Shown here: one piece after another, positions 42,979 through 52,001 of the stretch
How the letters are laid out: every line of letters begins with the position of its first letter
Numbering within the stretch: the stretch's first letter is position 1
Source: Chloroflexota bacterium
GTDB lineage: Bacteria > Chloroflexota > Anaerolineae > Anaerolineales > Villigracilaceae
Assembly (NCBI GenBank): GCA_016213105.1
Contig: JACRBN010000024.1
Coordinates: 1-64,000, forward strand
Length of the DNA stretch: 64,000 nt
Direction: 5' to 3'
Made by a program: the position numbers and the translations under genes
Notes under the pieces: model-generated
Seen by the model: the letters and a program-made list of their open reading frames with translations, nothing else
The model's database searches: none
What the model was told of the DNA's origin: nothing

Positions 42979-43581
42979 GTGAACGACGACTTGACCTGGG
43001 TCATCCAGGCGCAGCAAGGCAGCGACGAAGCCTTTACCTATATTGTCGAAACGTATCAGACACCCGTCTACAACCTGTGTTATCGCATGTTGGGCGAGCC
43101 TGAAGCCGCGGAAGACGCCGCGCAGGAGACTTTTCTGCGTGTCTTTCAGCACATCCACCGCTACGACCAGAAAAGGCCGTTTGCGACCTGGCTGCTATCC
43201 ATTGCCGCGCACTACTGCATCGACCGCCTGCGCCGCCGCAAACTGGCGATCTTTTCCATCGACGAAGCCGACGAGGGCGAGGCGGGCTACGAATTGCCCG
43301 ATCCCGCCGCCGTGATCCCCGAGTCCGCCTCCATCAAAAAAGAGGAGCGCGACCAGATGCAGGGATTGCTGCGCCACCTCGACGCCACCGACCGGGCCGC
43401 CATCGTCATGCGCTACTGGCATGAACAATCGGAGGCCGAAATCGCCGAAGCGCTCCATCTTACCGTCAGCGCGGTCAAGAGCCGCCTGCACCGCGCCCGC
43501 CGTGAACTGGCTGGCCTATGGCAGGGCAACGCTCCCAAACCGCGCTCCCAAAGGAGACCCCATGAATCACCAGCCTTTTGA
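42979..43581 (+). CDS. ECF RNA polymerase sigma factor
   Basis: 200 residues. Region 2 (DEAFTYIVETYQTPVYNLCYRMLGEPEAAEDAAQETFLRVFQ, with breaks) and region 4 (LDATDRAAIVMRYWHEQSEAEIAEALHLTVSAVKSRLHRAR). GTG start at 42979 with AAGGAG upstream. Overlaps the anti-sigma gene by 20 nt. Probably directs the operon it heads, which ends in a bactofilin-like envelope protein. Confidence 0.9.
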   Translation: MNDDLTWVIQAQQGSDEAFTYIVETYQTPVYNLCYRMLGEPEAAEDAAQETFLRVFQHIHRYDQKRPFATWLLSIAAHYCIDRLRRRKLAIFSIDEADEGEAGYELPDPAAVIPESASIKKEERDQMQGLLRHLDATDRAAIVMRYWHEQSEAEIAEALHLTVSAVKSRLHRARRELAGLWQGNAPKPRSQRRPHESPAF

Positions 43582-44092
43582 ATCCTGGCTGTTGGACGAC
43601 CTGCCCCTGGCGCCCGAACAAAAACGCGAGTTGACTTCCCACTTGCGGACTTGTTCGCACTGCACCGCCCTGGCCGAGACCGGGCTGGCCCTGCGGACTC
43701 CCCGCATGGTCTCGCCCGCCCCCGGCTTCGCGCAGCGCTTCCAGGCGCGGCTGGCCGCCCAACGCATCGCCGAACGCCGCAAACGTTTTTGGGGCATCGT
43801 CATCTTCTCCCTGGTGGGGATGGGCGCACTGGTCCTGCTGACCTTCCCCCTGTTGAGAGGCCTGGCTGCCTCACCCGCCGAGTGGATCAACGTCGTGCTG
43901 GGCTACCTTCTGTTCATCTTTTCCTCCGTCCAGGCGTTGACGGAAGTCGGTTCAGTCTTTTTACGTGTCGTGCCTGGTTTTGTGCCGCCCTTCGTGTGGA
44001 TGGTGCTGGCTTCGGCCCTGGCGGGCATGAGTCTATTGTGGACGGTTTCGATCTGGCGGATCACCCGCGTCCCGCAAGGAGTTCAATCATGA
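43562..44092 (+). CDS. anti-sigma factor with zinc-finger domain
   Basis: 176 residues. N-terminal HxxxCxxC zinc motif (SHLRTCSHC) of the zf-HC2 anti-sigma group, a basic linker, and two membrane helices (~76-96, ~113-135) plus a third near the end. Binds the co-encoded sigma factor at the membrane. Start 43562 with GGAGACC. Overlaps both neighbours. Confidence 0.85.
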   Translation: MNHQPFESWLLDDLPLAPEQKRELTSHLRTCSHCTALAETGLALRTPRMVSPAPGFAQRFQARLAAQRIAERRKRFWGIVIFSLVGMGALVLLTFPLLRGLAASPAEWINVVLGYLLFIFSSVQALTEVGSVFLRVVPGFVPPFVWMVLASALAGMSLLWTVSIWRITRVPQGVQS

Positions 44093-45180
44093 AAACAACC
44101 TACAAGTTACTGACCATCCTGCTCTTCCTGGCGATGCTGCTGGCGCCTGTCACCTCCGCTTCGGCGCAGGGACTCTCGGTCGGGCTGCGCGAAGGCCGCG
44201 TGATCTTCGGCGATAATTACGTGCTCTCTGCGGGCGAAACCCTGGATGGCGACTTGGTCGTCTTTGGCGGCAACGTCACCATCGAGGAGGGCGCCGCCGT
44301 GAAGGGCAGCATGGCCCTGTTTGGCGGCAACGCCTCCGTGGCGGAGGGCGCCAAAATCAACGGCGACGTTGCCATGTTCGGCGGCAGCCTGCAGATCGAT
44401 GGCAAGGTCAACGGGGACGTGGCCATGCTGGGCGGCGACGCCTCGCTGGGCGAAACGGCCGTGATCAACGGCGACGTCAGTATGGTCGGCGGCAACATGG
44501 AGCGCGCCGAGGGCGCCGAGATCACAGGCGACATCGTGAACGAGGTCGGATCGCCGACCGTTGTAATCCCATCTCTGCCGCTCAATGCCACCCCGCCCGA
44601 GGGCGCCGATCCCAACCTCAAGATCAACATCGATCCGTTCTGGAATTTCTTCGGCAACCTGGGTGAGGCCGTGGGTACGGCCATCATCCTGGCGGGCATC
44701 GCCATGCTGGCCTCCCTGTTCCTCCAGCCGCAGATGGAACGCGTGAGCGGCGTGGTCATCTCCCAGCCCCTGGTGGCGGGCGGCTTCGGCCTGTTGACCG
44801 TGGTGCTGGCCCCGTTTGCCCTGGTCATCCTGGCGGTTACCATCATCCTCTCGCCTGTGGCCTTCCTGGGTGTGGTGGTGCTGGCCCTGGCCTGGTTGTT
44901 CGGCATGATCGCCCTGGGACAGGAGGTTGGCGAGCGTTTGACCCAATCCTTCCACCTGACCTGGAGCGCCCCCCTGGTGGCAGGCGCAGGCACGCTGGTG
45001 CTCATGCTGGCCACGAACCTGCTGGGACTGGTGCCCTGCTTCGGCTGGCTGGCGCCCTTCCTGCTCGGGCTGGTGGGCATCGGCGGCGTGGCTGTGGCCC
45101 TGCTCAACACACGCAAGCTCCAACCCGCGGCCGCGACGGTCGTCCCGCTGGACAACGAACCTCTGCCTCCCGTCAGCTAA
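44089..45180 (+). CDS. exported bactofilin-like repeat protein with membrane domain
   Basis: 363 residues. Signal peptide (TSASAQG cleavage around residue 26), then about six copies of a ~18-residue beta-helix unit built on GDVAMFGG / GDVAMLGG / GDVSMVGG (residues ~50-155), then four membrane helices (~195-330). The repeat resembles the polymer-forming bactofilin/DUF342 pattern. ATGA overlap with the anti-sigma gene and AAGGAG upstream. Likely the envelope-stress effector of this sigma operon (inference). Confidence 0.8.
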   Translation: MKTTYKLLTILLFLAMLLAPVTSASAQGLSVGLREGRVIFGDNYVLSAGETLDGDLVVFGGNVTIEEGAAVKGSMALFGGNASVAEGAKINGDVAMFGGSLQIDGKVNGDVAMLGGDASLGETAVINGDVSMVGGNMERAEGAEITGDIVNEVGSPTVVIPSLPLNATPPEGADPNLKINIDPFWNFFGNLGEAVGTAIILAGIAMLASLFLQPQMERVSGVVISQPLVAGGFGLLTVVLAPFALVILAVTIILSPVAFLGVVVLALAWLFGMIALGQEVGERLTQSFHLTWSAPLVAGAGTLVLMLATNLLGLVPCFGWLAPFLLGLVGIGGVAVALLNTRKLQPAAATVVPLDNEPLPPVS

Positions 45181-45196
45181 GTTATCGGTAAAAATG

Positions 45197-45233
45197 ACAG
45201 CCCGCCGGGAGTCAACTCCCTGCGGGCTGTTTT
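45197..45233 (+). terminator. terminator of the sigma operon
   Basis: ACAGCCCGC...GGGAG and CTCCC..GCGGGCTGT (45197-45230) around loop TCAA, then TTTTG. Confidence 0.8.
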
Positions 45234-45279
45234 GTTGAGTGGTGGGGATGCGACTTTCAAAATTCCCCGCTCGTACGTG

Positions 45280-45307
45280 TTGACACAATAACCCTTTGCG
45301 GTATAAT
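45280..45307 (+). promoter_or_regulatory. consensus promoter of tRNA-Lys
   Basis: TTGACA (45280-45285), 16-bp spacer, TATAAT (45302-45307). Confidence 0.85.
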
Positions 45308-45323
45308 ACTGCCCGCACGTTTT

Positions 45324-45395
45324 GGCCGACTAGCTCAATGGCAGAGCAACTGACTCTTAATCAGTGGGTTCAGGGTTCAAGTCCCTGGTCGGTCA
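45324..45395 (+). tRNA. tRNA-Lys (anticodon CTT)
   Basis: Acceptor GGCCGAC/GTCGGTC, D-arm with TAGCTCAATGGCAGAGCA, anticodon stem ACTGA/TCAGT with loop CTCTTAA giving CTT, T-arm CAGGG-TTCAAGT-CCCTG, discriminator A. CCA not encoded. Confidence 0.93.
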
Positions 45396-45541
45396 CAAGA
45401 ACAGCCTCCGTCAACCCGGGGGCTGTTTTCGTGCAGGGGCCTGTCATATCAATGGTCACATATCCTTCCAAAAGGACGCAATTTGTGGCCGCGCTGGGTA
45501 TAATTGGCCGATACCAAAAAAGGAGTGCAAGCACAGATAAT

Positions 45542-46381
45542 ATGACCAATTCGTTGATCTCTGCTCCAGATATTTACGACAGTTCGCGTCGTGGAAATGC
45601 AATTATCGAAGAATTGCGCGGTGTGTACCAATATCGAGATTTGATCCTTCAGCTTGTTCGCCGCGATATCGTTGCCCGCTACAAACGCTCCGCTTTGGGT
45701 GTGGCCTGGACCATGCTCCAGCCGCTGGGCATGATGATCATCATGACGCTGGTCTTTTCGAACCTGTTTCACCGCGTGGAGGGCTATTCCGCCTACTTGT
45801 TAAGCGGGTTGATTTCCTGGACCTTCTTCTCCCAGGCTACCACCGCAGCCATCCACCAGATGGTGTGGGGCGCGGCCCTGATGAATCGCATTTACATGCC
45901 GCGCACCTCCTTCTCCATCTCCGCCATTGGAACGGGGCTGGTCAACCTGTTAATTTCCCTGGTCCCGCTGGTGGTGGTGATCCTGATGAATCACATTCCG
46001 CTCACCTGGAATGTGCTCTTCCTGCCGGTGTCCATGCTGCTGCTGGCGGCGTTTTCCCTTGGGATTGGCCTGATCTTTTCCACCATGGCGGTTTCCTTTC
46101 CCGATGTGTCCGAGATGTACCAGATCATCCTGACGGCCTGGATGTACTTCACGCCCATCTTCTACCCGGAGGACATCATCTCGGATGCGACGATGCGCGC
46201 CTGGGTCTTCGGCCTGAACCCAATGTATTACCTGGTGAAGCTGTTTCGGGCGCCGATCTATGAAGGGAAATTGCCGGACGCGCATACATTATTGATCGCG
46301 GCCGCCATTTCCCTGGTGACGCTGACCGTCGGCTGGGTCTTCTTTTGCAGCCGGGCGGATCGCTTTGCCTACAAGGCCTAA
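45542..46381 (+). CDS. Wzm-type polysaccharide ABC transporter permease
   Basis: 279 residues. N-terminal RDLILQLVRRDIVARYKRSALGVAWTMLQPLGMMIIMTLVFS is the classic O-antigen / teichoic acid exporter permease motif; six membrane helices; C-terminal GLNPMYYLVKLFRAPIYEG. Partner of the ATPase gene 11 bp downstream. TATAAT at 45499-45504 is a likely promoter; an upstream in-frame extension across this promoter is rejected. Confidence 0.88.
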   Translation: MTNSLISAPDIYDSSRRGNAIIEELRGVYQYRDLILQLVRRDIVARYKRSALGVAWTMLQPLGMMIIMTLVFSNLFHRVEGYSAYLLSGLISWTFFSQATTAAIHQMVWGAALMNRIYMPRTSFSISAIGTGLVNLLISLVPLVVVILMNHIPLTWNVLFLPVSMLLLAAFSLGIGLIFSTMAVSFPDVSEMYQIILTAWMYFTPIFYPEDIISDATMRAWVFGLNPMYYLVKLFRAPIYEGKLPDAHTLLIAAAISLVTLTVGWVFFCSRADRFAYKA

Positions 46382-46392
46382 GGCGGGTTGAC

Positions 46393-47142
46393 ATGGATAT
46401 GTATCAGGACCTGGTCGTTTCCCTTAAGGATGTCACCGTAAGGTACAGAGCGCCCGAGGTGCGCATCCGCACCTTCAAGGAATACATGATCCGTATTCTC
46501 AAGCGCGAGGTCAGCTTCAAGGAATTCACCGCGCTGGACGGGATCGATATCGAAGTCAAAAAAGGCGAGACGCTTGGCATCATCGGCCGCAACGGAGCGG
46601 GCAAGAGCACGATGCTGAAGGTTGTTTCGCGCGTGCTGGTGCCCACGAATGGCCGTGTATGGATCCGGGGCAGGGTATCCCCCCTGCTCGAACTGGGGGC
46701 GGGATTTCACCCGGAATTAACCGGTCGCGAGAATGTCTATCTCAACGCCACGCTGCTGGGACATCCGATGGCCGAAGTGCAGGCGCGCATGGAGGAGATC
46801 GTCGACTTTGCCGAAATCGGCGCCTTTATCGAGGCGCCCCTGCGTACCTATTCCAGCGGCATGGTGGCCCGCCTGGGGTTTGCCGTGGCCACCGCGTGGG
46901 AGCCCGAGATCCTGATCCTCGACGAGATTCTTTCCGTGGGGGACGAGGCCTTCCGCCAGAAATGCCAGGTGCGTATGCAAGATTACCGCGCTTCGGGTAC
47001 CACCACCTTCCTGGTCAGCCACAGCATGGATACGGTCGTGTCCATGTGCTCGCGGGTGATGTGGCTCGATCACGGCAAGGTGCAGGCGGTTGGAGAACCG
47101 AAACAGATTATTGCCATGTATCGAAAGGGGAAGGTCAAGTAG
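46393..47142 (+). CDS. Wzt-type polysaccharide ABC transporter ATPase
   Basis: 249 residues. Walker A GRNGAGKST, signature YSSGMVARLGF (typical of exporters of this class), Walker B LILDEILSVGDEAF, His switch VSHSMDTV. It lacks the C-terminal carbohydrate-binding domain that some Wzt proteins have. Directly followed (0 bp) by rmlC, so the exported glycan probably contains rhamnose. Confidence 0.88.
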   Translation: MDMYQDLVVSLKDVTVRYRAPEVRIRTFKEYMIRILKREVSFKEFTALDGIDIEVKKGETLGIIGRNGAGKSTMLKVVSRVLVPTNGRVWIRGRVSPLLELGAGFHPELTGRENVYLNATLLGHPMAEVQARMEEIVDFAEIGAFIEAPLRTYSSGMVARLGFAVATAWEPEILILDEILSVGDEAFRQKCQVRMQDYRASGTTTFLVSHSMDTVVSMCSRVMWLDHGKVQAVGEPKQIIAMYRKGKVK

Positions 47143-47691
47143 ATGGAATTCACCCCGCTGGAAATCAGGGATGTAATCCTCGTCACCCCAAAGGTTTTCG
47201 AAGACGAGCGCGGCTTCTTTTTGGAGAGTTTCCGCGAAGATCGTTTTGCCGCCACCGGAATCACGGCAAAATTCGTGCAGGACAATCACTCGGCTTCGGC
47301 GCGCGGCGTCCTGCGCGGATTGCATTACCAGGTCCAGCAGGCGCAGGGCAAGCTGGTGCGCTGTGTGGCGGGCGAGATCTATGATGTTGCCGTGGATCTG
47401 CGCCGCAGTTCGCCCACCTTCGGCCGCTGGGTTGCCGTAACGCTCTCCGCCCGCAACAAGCAAATGTTGTGGATCCCGCCTGGCTTCGCGCACGGAGTGT
47501 ACGTGCTGAGCGAGCGGGCTGAACTGCTCTACAAAACCAGCGATTACTATGCCCCGCAGCACGAACGCAGCCTGCTGTGGAACGATCCCGCCCTGGCCAT
47601 TCCCTGGCCGCTGGTCGATGGGGCGGCGCCCACCCTTTCGAAAAAAGATGCGGATGGCCTTCCACTTTCCCGGGCCGAGACGTACGAGTAA
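47143..47691 (+). CDS. rmlC: dTDP-4-dehydrorhamnose 3,5-epimerase RmlC
   Basis: 182 residues, full length. Cupin fold with FEDERGFFLESF, NHSASARGVLRGLHYQ (catalytic His), GEIYDVAVDLRRSSPTFGRW and IPPGFAHGVYVLSE. Third step of dTDP-L-rhamnose synthesis. Start is contiguous with the wzt stop. Confidence 0.95.
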   Translation: MEFTPLEIRDVILVTPKVFEDERGFFLESFREDRFAATGITAKFVQDNHSASARGVLRGLHYQVQQAQGKLVRCVAGEIYDVAVDLRRSSPTFGRWVAVTLSARNKQMLWIPPGFAHGVYVLSERAELLYKTSDYYAPQHERSLLWNDPALAIPWPLVDGAAPTLSKKDADGLPLSRAETYE

Positions 47692-47703
47692 TTTTTTTGG
47701 ATT

Positions 47704-47745
47704 GCGGATTTCAGTCCGCGAAACAAAATGCGGACTGAAATCCGC
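47704..47745. repeat. 16-bp-arm inverted repeat upstream of rmlB
   Basis: GCGGATTTCAGTCCGC (47704-47719) and GCGGACTGAAATCCGC (47730-47745), perfect, 10-nt loop. No U-tract, so it is a repeat or mRNA hairpin rather than a terminator. It splits rmlC from rmlBAD. Confidence 0.8.
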
Positions 47746-47769
47746 GTTCCGCAAATCGAGGAGAGATTT

Positions 47770-48855
47770 ATGAAGCATGTGTTGGTCACGGGGGGAGCCG
47801 GGTTCATCGGTTCCAATTTTGTGCGTTATCTTCTTCAGGCCGAGCCTGACGTGCAGGTCGTCAACCTGGACGCGTTGACCTATGCGGGCAGCCTGGAAAA
47901 TCTCAAGGATCTGCCTGGCGAGGGTCGTTACACTTTTGTTCAAGGCGATATCTGCGACCGGGAACTCGTCCCGCAGCTCCTGCGCCAATACCAGATCGAT
48001 ACCATCATCCACTTTGCGGCGGAGACGCATGTGGACCGCTCCATCCTTGGCCCCGAACCCTTTATCCAGGCCAACGTGTTTGGCACCTTCAACCTGCTGG
48101 AGTCGGCCCGCAAGTTCTGGCTGGAGGAAGCCGTGCTGCCGAAGGATCAGGTGCGCTTCCATCACGTCTCCACCGACGAGGTCTACGGCACACTGAGCCC
48201 GAACGACCCCGCCTTCTCCGAAACCACGCCCTACGCGCCCAATTCGCCCTATGCCGCCTCGAAGGCCTCCAGCGACCACATCGCGCGCTCGTACGCCCAC
48301 ACCTATGGGCTGCCCGTCACGATCTCGAACTGCTCCAACAACTACGGACCGTATCAATTCCCCGAGAAGCTCATCCCGTTGATGATCCTGAACGCGCAGA
48401 CGGGCAGGCCGCTGCCGGTCTACGGGGACGGCCAGCAGATCCGCGACTGGCTGTACGTGGAGGATCACTGTGAAGCCATCCACCTGATCGTGACGAAAGG
48501 CCAGCCTGGCGAGACCTACAATATCGGCGGGGGCAACCAGCCCGCCAATCTGACCATCGTCGAGACCATCTGTGACATGCTGGACGAGTTCCAGCCCGCC
48601 TCCGAGAACATTCCCCACACCAGACTGATCAAGTACGTGACCGACCGCCCCGGGCATGACCGCCGTTACGCTATGAACATCGACAAGATCAATCGTGACC
48701 TGGGCTGGGCGCCGCGTCATTCCCTGAGCGACGGCCTGCGCGCGACGGTCGAGTGGTACCTGTCCAATTCCGCCTGGATGGATGCGATCCAGAAACAGCG
48801 CGACTACCAGAAATGGGTCGATCAAAACTATCAAAAACGGGAGAAGGAAGCATGA
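47770..48855 (+). CDS. rmlB: dTDP-glucose 4,6-dehydratase RmlB
   Basis: 361 residues. Rossmann [29 protein letters not shown], catalytic [10 protein letters not shown] (YxxxK) and [21 protein letters not shown] before ATG 47770. Second step of dTDP-rhamnose synthesis. ATGA overlap with rmlA. Confidence 0.95.
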   Translation: MKHVLVTGGAGFIGSNFVRYLLQAEPDVQVVNLDALTYAGSLENLKDLPGEGRYTFVQGDICDRELVPQLLRQYQIDTIIHFAAETHVDRSILGPEPFIQANVFGTFNLLESARKFWLEEAVLPKDQVRFHHVSTDEVYGTLSPNDPAFSETTPYAPNSPYAASKASSDHIARSYAHTYGLPVTISNCSNNYGPYQFPEKLIPLMILNAQTGRPLPVYGDGQQIRDWLYVEDHCEAIHLIVTKGQPGETYNIGGGNQPANLTIVETICDMLDEFQPASENIPHTRLIKYVTDRPGHDRRYAMNIDKINRDLGWAPRHSLSDGLRATVEWYLSNSAWMDAIQKQRDYQKWVDQNYQKREKEA

Positions 48856-49724
48856 AGGGAATTATCCTGGCTGGCGGGCGCGGCACGCGCCTGAATCCAC
48901 TCACGCTCGTCATGAGCAAGCAACTCCTGCCGGTGTACGACAAGCCGATGGTGTACTACCCGCTGTCCATGCTCATGCTGGCGGGCATCCGCGAGATTTT
49001 GGTCATCAGCACGCCCGAGGACCTGCCCAACTTCCAGCGCCTGCTGGGGGACGGGAGTCAGTGGGGGCTGAGTCTCAGCTATGTCGAGCAGGATCAGCCG
49101 CGGGGGCTGGCGGACGCCTTCCGCGTCGGCGCGGATTTCATCGGCGGCGATTCCTCCTGTCTCATCCTGGGCGATAACATCTTCTTCGGGCACGGCCTGC
49201 CCGAAATGCTGCGCCGCGCCGCGGCTCTCAAGGAGGGTGCGTTGATCTTCGCCTACGCGGTGCGCGACCCCGAACGCTACGGCGTGGTGGATTTCGACGC
49301 GAACGGCCTGGTCATGAGCCTCGAAGAGAAGCCCGCCAAACCGAAATCGAATTTCGCCGTGCCTGGCATTTACTTCTATGACCCCAAGGTGGTCGAACTG
49401 GCGGCGGGGATGCAGCCATCCAAACGCGGCGAGTTGGAGATCACCGACCTCAACCGCCTGTACCTCGAACGTGGAAAGTTGCGCGTAGAAACGCTTGGGC
49501 GCGGTGTGGCCTGGCTGGACGCGGGCACGCACGAGTCGCTGCTGCAATCGGCGGGCTTCGTGCAGGCCGTGCAGGAACGCCAGGGCCTGATGATCTCCTG
49601 TCCCGAGGAAATCGCCTATCGCATGGGTTACATCAGCGAGGCGCAGTTGCAGACGCTGGTGGCTGGCATGGCCAATAACGGCTACACCGACTACCTGCGC
49701 CGCCTGTTGGAGAAACGCTCTTGA
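48852..49724 (+). CDS. rmlA: glucose-1-phosphate thymidylyltransferase RmlA
   Basis: 290 residues. Nucleotide-binding [48 protein letters not shown] and [18 protein letters not shown]. First step of the pathway. Overlaps rmlB and rmlD by four bases each. Confidence 0.95.
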   Translation: MKGIILAGGRGTRLNPLTLVMSKQLLPVYDKPMVYYPLSMLMLAGIREILVISTPEDLPNFQRLLGDGSQWGLSLSYVEQDQPRGLADAFRVGADFIGGDSSCLILGDNIFFGHGLPEMLRRAAALKEGALIFAYAVRDPERYGVVDFDANGLVMSLEEKPAKPKSNFAVPGIYFYDPKVVELAAGMQPSKRGELEITDLNRLYLERGKLRVETLGRGVAWLDAGTHESLLQSAGFVQAVQERQGLMISCPEEIAYRMGYISEAQLQTLVAGMANNGYTDYLRRLLEKRS

Positions 49725-50602
49725 AAATCGCCCTGTTCGGCGGCAAATACGGGCAGCTTGGCTGGGAACTGCGCCGCACGCTTGCGCCCCTGGGCGAGGT
49801 GATCGCGGTCGACCGCGACGACCTGGACCTGCGGGATGCCTCCGCGCTCGAAGGTTTCCTGCGCGAACAGGCCCCGCGCCTGATCGTCAACGCCTCGGCC
49901 TACACCGCCGTCGACCGCGCCGAACAGGAGCAGGAACTGGCCTTTGCGATCAACGAGCGCGCCCCGCGCGTGATGGCCGAGGTTGCGCGCTCGCTGGGCG
50001 CGGGCCTGATCCATTACTCCACCGATTACGTTTTCGACGGCAATATGGGCCGTCCCTATGTTGAGAGCGACGCCACGAATCCGCTCAACGTGTATGGTCA
50101 AAGCAAGCTGGCAGGGGAGCGCGCCATTCAGGAGACTGGGGCAAACCACCTCATCTTCCGCACGGCCTGGGTTTTCAGCATGCGCGGCGAGAGTTTCATC
50201 GCCAAACTGCTGGAATGGTCGCGCCAGAAACCCGAGTTGCGCGTGGTCGACGACCAGGTCAGCAACCCCACCTGGGCGCGGATGCTGGCCGAGGCAACCG
50301 CCCTGCTGCTGGCAGGCGGCGGGGAGGATATGCCCGCCTACATCGAGGAAAAATGCGGCATTTATCATCTGGCAGGTTGGGGATATACCTCCCGCTTCGA
50401 GTGGGCCAAACAGATCCTCGCCAACGACCCCAGGCGGACCGAACAGCGGGTCCAGGCCATCCAGCCGGCGCGCACCGACGAGTTTCCCACCCCCGCCACG
50501 CGTCCGCTCTTCTCAGCCCTGGATTGCTCGCGCTTCGAGCATAACTTCGGCCTGCGTCTCCCGCCCTGGGAGGAAGCCCTCCAGCGCTGCATGGAAGGTT
50601 GA
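49721..50602 (+). CDS. rmlD: dTDP-4-dehydrorhamnose reductase RmlD
   Basis: 293 residues. [11 protein letters not shown] nucleotide loop, [21 protein letters not shown] and [10 protein letters not shown] with the YxxxK pair. TTG start within TTGA overlapping the rmlA stop. Final step to dTDP-L-rhamnose, completing rmlCBAD. Confidence 0.93.
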   Translation: MKIALFGGKYGQLGWELRRTLAPLGEVIAVDRDDLDLRDASALEGFLREQAPRLIVNASAYTAVDRAEQEQELAFAINERAPRVMAEVARSLGAGLIHYSTDYVFDGNMGRPYVESDATNPLNVYGQSKLAGERAIQETGANHLIFRTAWVFSMRGESFIAKLLEWSRQKPELRVVDDQVSNPTWARMLAEATALLLAGGGEDMPAYIEEKCGIYHLAGWGYTSRFEWAKQILANDPRRTEQRVQAIQPARTDEFPTPATRPLFSALDCSRFEHNFGLRLPPWEEALQRCMEG

Positions 50603-50620
50603 GGCGTCATCCCTTAAAAT

Positions 50621-50659
50621 AAAAAGCTGGAGTGACCATCGGGTCCACTCCAGCTTTTT
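50621..50659 (+). terminator. terminator of the rhamnose operon
   Basis: AAAAAGCTGGAGTG (50621-50634) and CACTCCAGCTTTTT (50646-50659). Confidence 0.9.
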
Positions 50660-50670
50660 GATAAAAGAAC

Positions 50671-50850
50671 CCCGCACATGCCGTGTGTTGCGAAGTTTTG
50701 AACCTGCTTTTGGCAGGTTGGGCTCCGACCCAGAAACGCCGCCTTGGCTCAGGCCTATCGCGTTATTTCTGTAAGATAAGAGCCCCTTACAAGGATGTTG
50801 GCTCAAAACCGCGAGTGCAGCATCACGTACACAGCAGGGTGCCTGCTTTA
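50671..50850 (+). ncRNA. ssrS: 6S-like regulatory RNA
   Basis: About 180 nt with rod-like pairing: GCAC..TGC..TGTGT near 50674-50689 pairs with ACACA-GCA..GTGC near 50830-50842, and GCGAAGTTTTGA (50690 on) pairs with TCAAAACCGC (50803 on). An inner hairpin AACCTGC/GCAGGTT and an open purine/pyrimidine bubble follow. This closing stem plus central bubble is the 6S RNA plan, and GCGAAGTTTTGAACC resembles 6S RNAs I know. GATAAA at 50660-50665 could be the -10; AGCAGG-GTG-CCTGCTTTA ends it. No protein frame explains the block. Confidence 0.55.
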
Positions 50851-50951
50851 TACCATACTCTCAAGGGCGCGGGTAGAGAAACATGAGAGCATTGAAATTG
50901 CCCCCGTTTTATGCTACCCTTTTGACAACCAACGACACAAAGGAGAAGTGC

Positions 50952-51953
50952 ATGGCAACTGTACCAGGTATTGACGTCTCATATTGGGATTCTGGGATCG
51001 ACTGGCCGAAGGTGCGCGCCACCGGGCAGCGTTACGTCTTTGTCAAAGCCACCGAGGGAGTCGCCTACTCGGACCCGACCTTCCCCGGGAATTGGTCGGG
51101 CGCCAGGACGGCGGGCCTGCTGCGGGGCGCTTATTGTTTCTTCCACCCCAATCTGGACCCCGTGAAACAGGCCGAACTTTTTATCAAGGCCATCAAAGCC
51201 ACCAAGGACAACGGCGAATTGCCGCATGTGCTCGACCTGGAGGCGCACGATAACCAGCCGAAGCTGAAGATCATCGCGCGCGCCAAGGCCTGGCTGGATG
51301 CGGTCGAGGCGGAGTTCGGCAGGAAGCCGATCATCTACTCGGGCCAATATTTTTTGCAGGACCATTTCTCGGAATTGGGCGGCGGGCCGCCATCCTGGGC
51401 CAAGGATTATCCGCTCTGGCTGGCGCAGTATCCCACCCAGTACTCGCCCGGCATGACGCCTTTCCTGCCCAAAGGCTGGTTCAAGTGGACCCTCTGGCAG
51501 TACAGCGACAAGGGCGTGGTCAATGGCATCAACGCCGCCGTGGATATGAATCTGTTCAACGGCACGCTGGAGGAATTGTATGCCTTCGCGGGCGCGCAGC
51601 CCGTGGCAGAGGATAAGCCCAAGACTCACAAGATCGCGGCGGGCGATACCTTCGAGAACATCGCGTCCAAGTACGGCGTAACTGTCCGCGAGTTGGTGAT
51701 GGCCAACCTGCAGCTGCTCAAGGTTGGCGAGACGTTGAATGTGCCCTCGCCAGTGGCGATTCCCAGCGAAAGCGGAAACAACTCCGAGGGCGAAAATAAG
51801 GAAGTGCCCGCCAAAACGTATACCATCCAGCCTGGCGATACGCTTTCCTTCGTCGCCATCAAGTTCGCGGTCACGGTGGCCGCCATCGCCTCCCTGAACA
51901 ACATCAAGGATATCAACAGGGTCAAGGTGGGGCAGGTGTTGCAGATCCCGTAG
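50952..51953 (+). CDS. GH25 lysozyme with two LysM domains
   Basis: 333 residues. GH25 muramidase domain 1-215: GIDVSYWDSGIDWPKV, VKATEG, and the catalytic pair in VLDLEAHD (Asp95, Glu97); WTLWQYSDKG closes the barrel. Two LysM modules (~225-270 and ~292-333) bind peptidoglycan. No signal peptide is seen, which is odd for a wall hydrolase. AGGAG before ATG 50952. Confidence 0.88.
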   Translation: MATVPGIDVSYWDSGIDWPKVRATGQRYVFVKATEGVAYSDPTFPGNWSGARTAGLLRGAYCFFHPNLDPVKQAELFIKAIKATKDNGELPHVLDLEAHDNQPKLKIIARAKAWLDAVEAEFGRKPIIYSGQYFLQDHFSELGGGPPSWAKDYPLWLAQYPTQYSPGMTPFLPKGWFKWTLWQYSDKGVVNGINAAVDMNLFNGTLEELYAFAGAQPVAEDKPKTHKIAAGDTFENIASKYGVTVRELVMANLQLLKVGETLNVPSPVAIPSESGNNSEGENKEVPAKTYTIQPGDTLSFVAIKFAVTVAAIASLNNIKDINRVKVGQVLQIP

Positions 51954-51957
51954 AATC

Positions 51958-51997
51958 AAAAAGACCCTCAGGGTTTTCAAAACCCTGAGGGTCTTTT
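51958..51997. terminator. bidirectional terminator, lysozyme / asnS
   Basis: AAAGACCCTCAGGGTTTT and AAAACCCTGAGGGTCTTT form a stem of about 18 bp with A- and T-runs on either side. Confidence 0.92.
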
Positions 51998-52001
51998 TGT
52001 T

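Noticed and set aside
46717-48834. 705-codon minus-strand open frame across wzt, rmlC and rmlB
   Set aside because: Shadow frame caused by high GC; crosses three conserved genes and the inverted repeat, with no recognisable domain.
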